From Bryum argenteum (Eukaryota > Streptophyta > Bryopsida > Bryales > Bryaceae), in contig CM073322.1 in the NCBI GenBank assembly GCA_037043015.1, forward strand, positions 30,809,864-30,873,863: DNA of 64,000 nucleotides, given 5' to 3'. The position numbers and the translations under genes are program-made. The notes beneath the pieces are model-generated. The model searched no databases. It was not told the origin of the DNA and saw only the letters and a list, made by a program, of their open reading frames with translations. This document shows, in pieces, positions 10,809-22,638 of this stretch; position 1 is the stretch's first letter, and the number at the start of each line of letters is the position of its first letter.

Positions 10809-12796
10809 TATAGGTGTACTTGAGTGACTTATTCAGACCACTCTATTACTAGTGATTGAATGTAGCGAGCAACCTAGGAGTTTTGGTTTCGGGGTTACAA
10901 GTTTCACATTTTTTTTAATCAAAAGTCAATCTATTAGTGATTGAGATTGTTCCAATTTTTTAAGGTCAGATAATTTAGGGTCTAGGGACCATTTTTACAG
11001 TTCATATAATTTCACTCTCACAAAGAAACACTCAAAGGTTTTCATTTTTTATTCCTGGATGCGATGAGACCCTGGCCGGGCAGGAAGTGGGGGGGGTGGG
11101 GCAGCGGAGAGCACCAGTACAGTACATGGAGGCGCTATACATAGGCATAGAGGCGGGGGCCCAGAATAGGGCGCGTTCGAGAGCGCTCCAATCAGGGCAA
11201 CCAGTTTGTTTCCGCATGGTGAACAGTGGCAGGGGGCGCAGCAGTGCGGAAAGAGAGTCAGAAAGTGCAAGGAAACGCTTTGCCTGCTCGCACACTGCGC
11301 ATGGACAACCCGAGGCCACTCTTGGTACGTGGCCAAGCTTTCTGCCTGCTACTCCCCGCTCTCCCTCCATCATGGCCAGCCCCCGCATCTCCCTCCCTAG
11401 ATTCCCTGCCTCTGCAACTTCTCCCTCAATCCCTCCCCACTGTCCCTGAGTGACTATGAGCTATGTAGACCGCCCCTCAGTCTCACTGTCTTGTACCACG
11501 CACTAGCTACTGTAGCAGGCTCCTACCTATCTATCTCTCTGTTGCTTGCATGCTCTGAATCTCTTCTCCGATCAAAGGCCTGCTCCCACTTCTGCAGGTG
11601 CTGGTCCACCTTGATAACTGATCCTCACAGAATGATGCTGAGTGATCGATCAGGATAAAGTGCGCATCCCAAGAATCGCAGTAATTAACTGACCGGTACA
11701 TTAGATATCTGAAATGATGTCATCAGTCACCTCGATCAACTTAGCACTGGGGTTGAACGGAATACGCACCTGTCACTGACTTCGAGCTCAGGGTCTGATC
11801 AATCGATCGAAGCCGATCGGGGAATGTATAGACTGAGTACGCGCTACGGCAGGGTAACAAGTACATGTACATCATTGATCGCCCGGCCGGAAAGGGCTTT
11901 TACCTCTAAATCGTCGATCGTGCGGCGAGTACAGCTTGCCAGGCTCCCAGGATCTAGTGAGGATCGCTAGATTATTACAAGGGTTGTGTTACTACGGAAG
12001 GGACATATAACACATGATCATTACTCACACTCACTGATCAGCGGTTCGATGGAGTACAACAGTTGTACGACGTACTGATGGAGGAAAACATGGGAAAGAC
12101 GTGATTCGTTTGCGCCATTAAGTATCTTTGTAGCTACTACTGACATGCAGCGGTTTCTAAGTTATCACACAATCTGCTAGCTAGCTCGCCAGTACTCGAT
12201 CGATTGATCGGTTGGCTTGTGGCCGGCCTACACCACGTCCTAGCACGAGCACACAGTCCAGCGATCGAATCCAGCGTGTAAAATTCTCTGCGAACTCAAT
12301 CGGGGAAAAAGGGTGATATATCTTTCTTGGGCGATCCAACCGCATCGCTCCAAATGGAGTGATCAGGGGTACATGGTAGTGAATTCGCTGGAGTACCCGG
12401 GGATGGGCTTTAGGTGGCTGGGATTCTGTCGTGACCTGTGTGGCAGATTGTTCAAGTCCGTTGGGCGAAGGAAGTATCGTGGAAAAGGGTGCACAGTGAC
12501 ATGATGGAGGAGGAGTAGTAGTAGTACGACGACGTCAGTGCATCTGATGGAGAGCTGGCCAGGGCTGGCCAGCGGCAGGGCAAGGCAGGTAGGTAGGCAG
12601 GCGATGGGGGGTTGGTCGGCGGGGAGGCTCGCATGCAGTGACGTCTAAAGCTGCAACACATACGTGCCCCTGCCTTTTCATCATCGATCTCTGCTGACGT
12701 TTCTGTGCTTCAGTCTGCTACCCTGACTGTCGATGCTCTTTCGTATGGCTCCTTTTTGCGCTTTTCGATGATATTTCATCTCTCATCTAGCTCTAC
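10809..12796. other. GC-rich, low-repeat island without recognised gene (11.03-12.76 kb)
   Basis: After 200 bp of AT-rich DNA, 11.03-12.76 kb switches to a composition like the Dof flank, with CpG- and GATC-rich, unique-looking sequence. Open frames reach 118-120 codons, but they overlap in many frames, as expected of GC-rich non-coding DNA, and none has a recognisable domain. I found no tRNA and no microRNA hairpin of a conserved family. It may be a distal regulatory region, a non-coding transcript or a lineage-specific gene. Confidence 0.35.
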
Positions 12797-13015
12797 AACT
12801 TAGCCCTTAACCCTTAAATGTCCTTGGGGTCTGAAACGGGCAGCCCAAAATTGGATCACAGCATCTTTTGGACTTGGGCATCATGAATAGTGCACTTTTA
12901 AAACTTGGGCATCATGAATGGACCAATCAATGATGAGCTTGTAACCTTCTACAAGTTTATGTACAACCCAACCTACCTACCACATTCCTTTCAAAGCACA
13001 AAATCACTCACACAA
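12797..13015 (+). repeat. Dispersed repeat, uninterrupted copy (empty site for the hAT-like element)
   Basis: This copy starts at a TTAACCCTTAAATGTCC box and matches, inverted, the two halves at 5138-5275 and 4225-4286. At the position of the 851-bp hAT-like insertion it reads straight through (GTACAACCCAACCTACC). An extra CTTGGGCATCATGAAT repeat (two copies, 12875-12920) is specific to this copy. Confidence 0.75.
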
Positions 13016-13439
13016 ATTGTGATTTGAATTGTAAAATTTCACTTTTTGGATGCATCACAAGAAGGTGACCAGTTTGACATCAAAATATAAGTGAAAATTT
13101 GAGTACAATGAGAGCTACAAGGCATACCATTTGTGAGATCTTAACGTGCAAAGCTGATGGCATTGTTTGGACATGTACTCTACTTTGTGTAGAGAGGGAC
13201 TTAATGATTGTTACCCCAAACGTTTAGCGCATGATTTTATCCATGTACATTACTAAGTTGAGTATGCCAAACTTTAGAGACTCTATGCTCTTTGAACCTT
13301 CATTAAATTTTTTTTTTGAGAAAGTATGATAAGAGCGATACTAATAAAATGTATCACTATTTTATATTTGATTTTAGGGTTCTAGGCAAGAGCTTTCTTG
13401 AAAATTCCTAAGACTTAAATTTCATAAAATCTTGAAAGA

Positions 13440-14260
13440 AATATAGAAAGTGCATGGAATCACAAGACATTTGTTGTAACATGTGCAGTAAGTCTTACTC
13501 TCTTGCAAGTGCAACTGTCTTTTCTAAAGATGGGTAGTGGTTAGTACTCTCAAGGGATGTAATAGTTGAGGCCGACAATTAGTCACTGACAAGGTTGTTT
13601 GAGATGCAAGTTTTTTCATATGTGTCTATTAAATACTTGAGCACTAATCCACACATTGGATCAAAGGACATTTTTTGAAACATGTAGAGTAACTCTTACT
13701 CTCTTACAAGTGCAAGTCTCTTTCCTAGGTAAGTACTGAGCAAAGATGTAATAGTTGCGGCCCACAGTCTGAAGATATTCTTCGAGATTCAAGTTTTTTC
13801 TAAACGTCCATTGAGTACTTGAGCATTGATGCACGGCTAGAATCAAAAGACATTTGTTGTAACATGTTTAGTAAGTTATACTTTCTTGCAAGTTCAAGTG
13901 TCTTTTCTAAATATGGGTATTGGTGAGTACTCTTCAGGATGTAATAGTTGAGGCCCACCATGATGAGGTTGTTTGAGATTGAAGTTTTTTCATATGTCTC
14001 TATTAAGTACTTGGGCACATCTGCATGAATGGAATCAAAATGAAAAGAGTTCGATGTAACATGTGGAGTATCTCTTACTCTCTTGCTAGAGCTGGTGTCT
14101 TCTTTAATTATGAGTACTCGTAAGTACTGAGCAGAGACATAAAAGGTCAGCTGCAAAGTGCATGAGGTTGTTTGAGATTCAAGTTTTTTTATATGTGTCT
14201 ACTCAAAACTTAAGCACTCATGCACGCATGGAATCACATGACATTTTTTGGAACATGTAG
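13440..14260 (+). repeat. ~195-bp tandem repeat array, left part (about four units)
   Basis: Units recur at about 13466, 13668, 13849, 14041 and 14236 with spacing of 180-200 bp. Each contains GACATTTGTTGTAACATGT, then AGTAACTCTTACTCTCTTG, TACTGAGCA, GATGTAATAGTTGAGGCCC, GAGGTTGTTTGAGATTCAAG and TACTTGAGCACTGATGCA. The units are diverged, so this is an old array. It stops at 14260 in mid-unit and resumes in phase at 38137. The intervening 23.9 kb is an insertion. Confidence 0.9.
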
Positions 14261-14997
14261 AAACACGCAATTAAGCAATTATGCACTTTGCCAAGTGCAC
14301 TCAATGGCATGTCAAAACAACAACATTTTCCTCCAAAATGAAAAAAAACAACAAAAATTCCACACAAAAAAAAAAATTTAAATGTGGAGGCACTAAACTT
14401 AAACTAATGAGAAATAGTATTTTTTTAATAACAAATTTGTTGCTAAATCATGTTTTATTGCTTTGTAAATACTACCAAATTATTATATTCAAATATTGCC
14501 AACATCTATTTTATTATTTTGTGTACCATATAATTTTTTGGAATACAAATCCCAATGGATCAATATGAAGGACAACATCACGTCTTGGAGTGCAAAAATT
14601 GAAATTTAAAGAATTTCAAAGATTCAATTTTGTCCTTGAACTTCCTATAGTGTTTCTTTTTAGATTCAATGCAATTTTGATTACAAACTTCTACGTTGTA
14701 CATTGCTATATGACATTTATATACTATTTTTGGCATTTATACAACAAACATACTTTATAAGAGATAAAAGGCCAACATGTGCTATTCAACGAGAAAATAT
14801 GTAGCATCTCGCTCTATATTATATGAAAATCCATACATAAAATTCATAAACGTACTTTAGAAACTGATAGTAAATACTTTAATATAACATGCATAATACT
14901 ATAACCAAACATCTCATACTTTACTCAAACATATCAATCAAACCTAACATGCCACCTAAACATCATATTGACTTGCTACTTATAAATCTCTGATGCT

Positions 14998-17900
14998 CTA
15001 ATCATCCTCGTCCATTGTCCTACCAGACGCTTCATAGGCCTCATGTACCATACGATCCATCACCGCTTGGCCGACACACTGGGGATCAATAGAATCTTGA
15101 AAGACCGATGGACGCAGACTCTCGTGACGCGTGAATCGCCCGCCACCGCGGCGAGTGTGTCACTTATGCCATCGGTGTTATAGTAGAAGCCGTCTCTAAA
15201 TGTCATCATTGGTGCGAAGGCCTCGTTGAAAGCTATGGTGTCCGCCGATTCTCAGAGATTGTGGAATGGATGGCACCATTGGTCTCGCTTGAATTGGAGT
15301 ATCTAGAACCACCTCCCAGTATCTCCGATCCTTCCTCAAAGCCATTAGGTTCCACAGACGAATGAAGTCCGTCGTCATATGAGTTATGATCGGCGAGGTA
15401 CATCGTATCTAAATACTTCACGCGGTACTGTCGTGACATTTGCCAATGTGTATGGTCTTTGGAATAGAAGTATCCGCTTCATCTCCAAGCTCGTCCTCGT
15501 CACTACCGCCTTCCTCTCAACCTATGTTCATCGGATCTTCGCCCTCGAAATGCCAACGCTAGTCTTTCCTTGTTGCACTGTCATCTCGGGGATCTGAAAT
15601 TGTCCTTGGAAGTTGACAAACAACTTTGTATACAAGAAGTTTAGCCTTTCTAGGCTATCGTCAATGACAATGATCTCCGATCCACGGAAACCTCCATGAA
15701 GGATTGTCGGAATGGCCGTTGTAATGTTATACGCAACAAACCCCAACCAATTGGCAAATACGCATCCACCAATCTAGAGAGAGCTCGGATGGCGATCGCC
15801 GAGTCTATCACCCTCCGACGGTTGATGTGTCTCACCCATCGACGCGTGAAATACAAGTGGTAGTGGACGGTCCCTTAAACATAATTCTCGGTTGGGAAGT
15901 ATCAACGGGTGTTGCATATAAACAACAACACCTCCAAATGGTTCCACCACTTCTTCAGAATCGACCACCATGCGTAAAAGTTGAGCAAGATACGATCAAC
16001 CGAGTTTGCGCCAAATGCCCAACATCCATGTCGTTGAGTGCCACCGGGAAGTTTGAGCTTCAACAACAACTCGGCATTAAGAACACGGCCGCGGTAATAA
16101 AGAGAATCTCGTTCCATCGTTCAACGCCCGTCATCCACGCCGACAATTGCGCAATAACTTTGGCGAATCGCTTCTTCTTCCTGGGCGACCGTCTCCACGC
16201 TTTCCCCACCACGCCGACAATCAACAACCCATAAGATGATTGTGTCAATCACGGACATCGTGATGAAATAATCCTTCCTTCCAAACGAACCATAAGATGA
16301 TCCGGTGTCGGTCTTGAGCGAGTTGGCCTTCGAACTCAGAATACCCACTTCCACGCGACGGTAGTCGCACCACCTCATCTCGACGATCTTTCCACTTCTC
16401 CACGTGTTTGTTGCAGAATGTCCCGATAGTGAACTCACGGAGGTGGGAATAAGTTCACTTATATGTCCGCCAACTTGCACCTTCTCGTGTAGGTTTAGCC
16501 CATGCGGCTTTTTGTGTCTTTGGCCAAGTCGCTTGCCAAATGCATCAATTCTTTCCTTGCCTTTAAAATACTTCCCGACAGATATGTGGAAGAACTCTTC
16601 CATGGAATTGGGTGGCGACTTTGTTGGACACCATTAACCAACGAAATGATATTAGCGACCGCTTCTTCTCTCGTGATCCGGTCAATCGCACTCGCAATAG
16701 TACGGGTATCCCTGACGCATCCTCGATGGCGTGAAAGTAATATGATTGTCGGCGTCATCACGTCGCCCCCCCCACCTGGCTTAGCCGCACAAGACTTGAC
16801 TAGCCGTAGATAAGCGATCGGGAACCACATTCAGCCGCCTCAACCAATGCATGGTCATTCGCTCACGCTCCCGTACATCCACAAGAGAGGATTCTAGGTT
16901 GTTCTTGTCTCGCAAACGCCTTCCACTTCTTCTCCTCTTCCTCGCTATAAAAGAGATGGCCATCTTCGTAGTCCTTGCACACTGAAGGATAGCTTCAGAA
17001 CACTCGCGCCGGCGATTCCACGCATGAATAACGGGTCAAGTCACGATCCGCTTTCCAACCTCTTGATTGTTATACCTTTGTTGCCCTCAACAAGGTTCTT
17101 CGCACCGCATTAGCCGCACACACTAGAGCTTTAGCCCTGCGTTCATCGTCCCGCACGAACCAAGCTATCGGCTTCCCATAACTCCCAAATCTCGCGTAGC
17201 TTTCTCAAGTCCTCATCCACGGTGGAATATTTTGTCCTATTCCATTCCTTCTTTGTTGACTCGCGGACTTCATTAGGTAAATGCAGATCATCGTATACGA
17301 CAAATGTTGCCTCCCGCATTTCAAAGATGTTAATAAACTCAAAGATGCGAGAGTTTGTGTTGGGCAACCTCTTCCTTCGCAAAATTGCAGCGCCGCAACA
17401 ATGTGTTGTTCATCCACCTGCTCCCAAACGATCCTCTCTCAAGCCAACACAATCGGTAATGTGTTGTACCGTGAATAGACGCTAATCCGTGTGATCAAAT
17501 ATGCGTTGGAACTCTCGTTGAGCTCTTTTCGGGGGAATGCCACCTCTTCTTGCCGAACCACACCATCGCAAGCGTGACATCCACAATGTCTTGACGGACG
17601 AAGAACCAACTTGCTTCACACAAGTCTTGTTCTCCTGGATGTCTCATAAAGTCATAAACCTCTCTAACTCTCTTGCGCAGAGAAGCATCGATGGTTTGTC
17701 AAAGGACTCTCCACTTGGATAATCTTGTCGATCTTCACCTCGAATACAATGTCCCCCATAGCGATCCTTTCGCGATTTCGCTTCAAGAGGTATCGGTGCT
17801 AGGAACTTACTTGACGTTGAGGCCTCCAACGCCATCCTCGGTTCCGACTCAATCCTCTTCGTTCGTCCCGATATTTCGAAACTCGTCCTCCACCGCCGAT

Positions 17901-18806
17901 ACATTCAAATAAGAACTCGGTACATATGTTGATGCTCCATGTTGAGTGGAAACCCTCATGGTTGTAGACCCACTACCCCTACCACGCGCCGATCCTCGTC
18001 CCGATTGACCTCGCACCACTTGTAGCCACATTCGACGATCGTCCACCCGAACCGGACGCTTATGTCGCTCTCTCTCACGTCGCCGCTTTGAGGACGTCCT
18101 CTTCCGGATATAGATGAACACTTCCTACAAAGGCGGCTCAAGAGTCGCGAGACGCTTGACGGACACAGATTGTGCAATCTGCTTGAAGTGGTGTAGTAAT
18201 CCAACTCACCTCCGATAACATAACTACGATGAATTGGATCCGCTCTCTTCCTGCTTCAAACAGTGGACCTTGTGATGTTGCATGTGTTGGATCCGCCTCT
18301 AGTAATGCTTCAGTCTTAATATGGGCATCCATAAGAACCATTGCTCGTGCATCCTCATCCTCCCGTGATAACCCTAGACAATGTGACATATCGCTCTCGC
18401 CTCACGTACGCGTCTGCAGAGCGATATTCAGCCAAAATTTCAGCAAGGTATTGAGAAATTTCACGGACCCAGAACTTGCAAGCAAGGATTCTGGAATGGA
18501 TGCAAGAAGAAGCTGTCTCGACAGAGAAGTCTTCTGCATTGCTTCATCAAAGATCTCCACACACATCACATATATCATGTCAGACGATGGGCGGGTTGTA
18601 ATTGCTTGAATCTCGCCAAAACGCTTGCCTAACGCTGACGTACGGTCCCTTATTTTAAAAGGTTGGTGCGTCATCCACAAATAAGGCTTTGAGGGGTCCT
18701 CTTCTACAATCCACCATCCGTGCTTCTCCCATGTCTTGTCGATTTTGCAGTTGGTTCCGACGTTGCGAGGCATGGCAACCTGATCATCATTGGAACACAA
18801 TATCAT
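14998..18806 (-). pseudogene. Decayed protein-coding block of the giant element, product not recognised
   Basis: This block is markedly more GC-rich and frame-dense than its surroundings, and minus-strand frames replace each other at short intervals, as in a gene broken by many indels or with small introns. A possible start is MPRNVGTNCKIDKTWEKHG near 18771. A readable C-terminus has DSIDPQCVGQAV followed by MVHEAYEASGRTMDEDD and stops at 14998-15000. Other plausible stretches are KDYEDGHLFYSEEEKKWKAF (about 16.95 kb) and AFNEAFAPMMTFRDGFYYN (about 15.2 kb). I found no reverse transcriptase, integrase, PIF or hAT signature. Its position, opposite the DUF7869-type gene and facing outward, suggests a second element-encoded protein. 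Exact exons cannot be drawn by eye. Confidence 0.45.
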
Positions 18807-19912
18807 AATGGTTAATATGGTGTAATTTAGAGTCTATTTGACAATTGTTTTGATTTCTATTCAATAAAATATTGATAACTTATACCAAAATTCACCATCC
18901 GACCACATGGTTCATGTGAATATAGACTAACATAGGCCATTTTGTTTGTTTTGATTCTAATATGACTTCATGTGGAAGATGTTTTATGGTTGACGACTCT
19001 TTAGCCCCGAAAAGCCTAGGCCATTATTCTTCAAGAAACACTTCAAATTTGTCACTATCAAAAAGTGGCTTTAAAATCTAGTTTTAGAGTGAAATTTAAG
19101 ACTTCTAATCCTAGAATCTTAAAATAAACATTGATATAAAGCCACCAAATTTTTTAGGCTACTATGCATCGGAAGGATTAAAATATTATAGCATTTGAAA
19201 TCATAAGAATAATTCATTTGCTTAATTGTATTGAGTGGTCTAGCACACTTTAATTTCACTTGGCTTAAAAAAAATCACTATACAAGGTCTAACTTTTTAA
19301 AATCATGATTGGCATGATCATGCTTGGTTACCTTAAAACCAATTTCTAGACATGGAAAAGGTGTGTAGCATATTCAAAACAAATATGCAAAGGATCGAGA
19401 TTGAAATTATTTGACAAACTTTTATGCCACATTTTATTCTTTTGTGAACTCAACATGCTTTAGAATGAAAATCCAAAATGATTGATAAGAATTTATTTAT
19501 CACATAAATTTTTCGCTAGAAAAAAAAAAAAAAATAAAATGAAGATCTATAGGTTTTATGTAGGAAATAGTGTTTTTTTCTCTCCCTTGACCAAAATGTG
19601 CGAACATGTTTGATCAAGGTTAAATGCTCTTTTTACGGTGAAGACAATTTTAGAAATTTGGAATCGTAAAAGAAGGTAATATTCTTTAGTCTCAAACGAT
19701 CAGTATGTGAAAGATGTTAGTTACGCAATATCTACATTAATATTTTTACTATCATGTGTTGCTAAATGTTTTCATTTTTCTTGTTCTTAAGCAAGTAATT
19801 ATAATGTATGACGGGTATCAATATGGGCGGGTATCCCTCATGGGCGGGTATCAGACGTTTGAAATGGCTTTAATATAGTAAATGGGATGTTTATTGGAGT
19901 TCACTTGGTTGA
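18807..19912. other. AT-rich interior of the giant element, no gene
   Basis: Very AT-rich DNA without frames above about 50 codons. At 19810-19850 the phrase GGGCGGGTATC occurs twice. Confidence 0.4.
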
Positions 19913-20718
19913 TTGTTTCAAGGGTGTGCTTGCGCGCACACCCCTTGCAATCTCTCATAATTTTTTTATTATTTCTATTTTTTAATGATTCTTAAATTTT
20001 TTTAGGGTTTAAGGTTTTAAGATTAGGATTTTGGTGGCTTTGGTGGCGGCTGCATGGCTGCAACAAAGACCACAAAGAGGATGAAGGGAGGAAGACGAAG
20101 ATTTTAACATATCGAGTACAAAGTGGGCCAACTTGAATAGTAGCGTCTGCATAAGAGCGAACAAGAACCCAAAATGCACGCCGCAACAATAGAGCAACAA
20201 TACCAAATGATAGCAATGAGGAATAGCAACAAGATCGCAAGTAGCAAGCATCGATTCGATAGCAACAAAGAAGCGGCGATCTGGTACAATAGCAAAGCGA
20301 TGATTCGGTACTAGAGCAAGGCGGCGATTCTGATGCAAAGAGAGAGTGCGATAAGGAGAATCGGCAAAAAGATTTTTGGTTGCAACAAGTCACGAAACTC
20401 TCCTAGTGCTCTACAGATCGTCCTAGCAGCGTTCTTGAGAAACACGAGCAAGAGCGGAGGAGGAAGAAAAGGCAATAGCAACCTGCAGAAACACGAGCAA
20501 GAGCGGAGGAGGAAGAAACGGCAACAAAGACCTTCAAAAACACGAGCAAGAGCGGAGGAGGAAGAAACGGCAACAACGACCTTCAAAAACACGAGCAAGA
20601 GCGGAGGAGGAAGAAACGGCAAGTGTGCCAGAAGATCAGAAGCGGGGAGGTCAGATGAAAATCAAAAGAGGAGGTGGTAGAGGTGTTCGCCCGGACACCT
20701 CTACCACCTCCTCTTTTG
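19913..20718 (+). repeat. Repeat module bounded by GC-rich palindromes; 48-bp tandem repeats and a perfect 24-bp hairpin
   Basis: The module opens with a GTGTGCTTGCGCGCACAC palindrome (about 19924-19941). It contains about four ~48-bp tandem units (AACACGAGCAAGAGCGGAGG..., about 20438-20625) and closes with a perfect inverted repeat, CAAAAGAGGAGGTGGTAGAG.. at 20663-20686 paired with 20695-20718 around an 8-nt loop. A similar palindrome-flanked organisation recurs inside the nested element at 34.6-36.4 kb. The 115-codon frame through the tandem units is repeat-driven, not a gene. Confidence 0.75.
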
Positions 20719-22119
20719 TTATATTTTTTTTTTAAAAAAATAAAATAAAAAATTATGTCATTTTTAGTTGATGGATGTCTAATCGAAGGTATTTTTATTG
20801 TTGTATTATAGCAATTTTGTTGTATGTTAAGTTTTTTAAAAAACTTTCTATAATTATGAAAACAATTGAATGATTTTAGTAGAAGGCTAATGTAATCTAC
20901 AAGTTATTGTTTCACTAAATTCTTGAAATTTTGTTGTGTGTTGAGAATCATTTTTTTAATTCTTAAAATTCACTGAAAATGAAATTTATTTATTTATTTA
21001 TTCTTTCAAATTCCAAGATGACTCAAAATGTAAGTTACTAGTTGAATAATCTCTAACGCACGAGTGTTTGCATTGCTAAATTCCGGTTTATTTGTTGTAT
21101 GTTTCCAGGTCTATATATTTTACATCTATTGAAGAGCATGTCTAAGAATGGACATGTGGTGTGAACACCACTTGGTTCTAAGCCCTATAAAGCTAACTCA
21201 TTGAGGTGGGAATAATTTAGTTACAATTTGATTTAATATTTTTGTTCTTCTATAAAACTTTGTTCCTACTTGAGTGCAATTGAATCATTGGTTGCAAGTT
21301 TTATTCAACTTTCATTTTTATAATGTAGTAGAAGTTAAAGTTAAAGTTTAAAATTACCATATTTTCCAAACAATAATATATTGCATTCATACAAGAACAC
21401 ATGATAATTCTATCCATCGCTATGAAAATAGATCATACAATGAATATTGCAAATATTATTTTTTCTTGCAAATTTAATTGAACCTATAAGTAACTAAGTA
21501 AGTTGTAACTTTCTATAATCATTGTCATTGCAATAATTATTCCTTTATCCTAAACAATACCACCATCTTTGTGATTTTATGCACGCTCAAAGCATGATGT
21601 AGGATTTATAATGGAAATTGCCATAGGTACAAAGTAATTTGACGCCATTTCATGTTGTCATTGTCTATTTTTATTTCAATCAACGATTTTTAGCAATGTA
21701 TTATGAAACAAAACAATCCAATTCCTAAGGTGTAACATAGTCTTGGACAAGGTATCAAACATGATTATTGTTATTTCCACGTAATCAAAACTTAGCATCG
21801 TATTATTTTATCCAACACATGTCTGTAGAGGTAGATAAACCGTTAATTTATATATAAATAAAGTACACAAGATAATCCTAAGTAATTTAACAACTTTAAA
21901 CAATCTTAACAATTATATATAATATCATTACGAACTTAGTAACCAACATTAACAATCATGTTTGGAAGCAAAAATTTATGTCCTTGAACATATGTTCGTT
22001 TGAATGAATGATATTTTCTATTGCTTACACACATATTTTCACATGTTTGCAATGTATAGGTTCCTATTAGTTCAACAACGACAATGGACAGCTCCAATTT
22101 CCAAATCCCTTTAGTACAT
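20719..22119. other. AT-rich interior of the giant element, no gene
   Basis: No frame, paired end or tandem structure of note in about 1.4 kb of AT-rich DNA. Confidence 0.4.
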
Positions 22120-22638
22120 CAAAACCACGGTTGTCAAATCGGTCGACATTCGGGGTAAACCTAGTCCGCGGACGTAGTCCGGACTCTGTCGACCGGGACC
22201 ATAGTCCGGACCATGGTCCGGGGGGGTAAATGGGAGTTACCCCGGTCCCTGGTAACTTCTGGGGCCGTTGGATCATCCACCTGGTCACATCTCAGCCGTC
22301 AAAATTTGATCCCGGCCAGGCGACCGGCTCCGGCCGCTCCGTCGGATCGGACGGCGGCGACGACCGCAATAGATCATGGCCGTCGGATCAATTCCAGCGC
22401 TATGGGCCGTTGGATCGGGCCGCCGTCCCGCATGCCCGACGGCCGGACGATCGGGGTCGGGTCGGTCGCCATGGCGGCGGTCGGGTCGGTCGGTGGCCGT
22501 CGCCATGGCGGTCGGGTCGGGTGGCCGTCGCCATGGCGGTCCAGAGTCGGGTCTGGCCGTCGCCATGGCGGTCCGGGGGTCGGACCGGCGATCGGCAAAG
22601 GCCGTCGGATCGGTCGGTGGTCGATCGGATACTGCAGT
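22120..22638 (+). repeat. GC-rich terminal repeat (left) of the fold-back stack, with GCCATGGCGG tandem units
   Basis: The sequence becomes extremely GC-rich and repeats GTGGCCGTCGCCATGGCGG-like units at about 33-40 bp spacing (22440-22580). Its inner 150 bp match the reverse complement of 32053-32205 (shared: CGGTCCGGGG, GTCGGACCGGCG, GGCCGTCGGATCGGTCGG), so the two are diverged inverted partners about 9.5 kb apart. The overlapping 120-210-codon frames here are by-products of the repeat. Confidence 0.7.

Noticed and set aside
11030-12760. Conserved microRNA precursor or tRNA in the GC-rich island
   Set aside because: Short resemblances (for example to miR160- and miR166-like words) were too weak and had no matching opposite arm.
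14998-18806. PIF/Harbinger or hAT transposase on the minus strand
   Set aside because: I looked for their catalytic-domain signatures (DGTH-type and hAT C-terminal dimerisation motifs) and found none, so the block stays unassigned.
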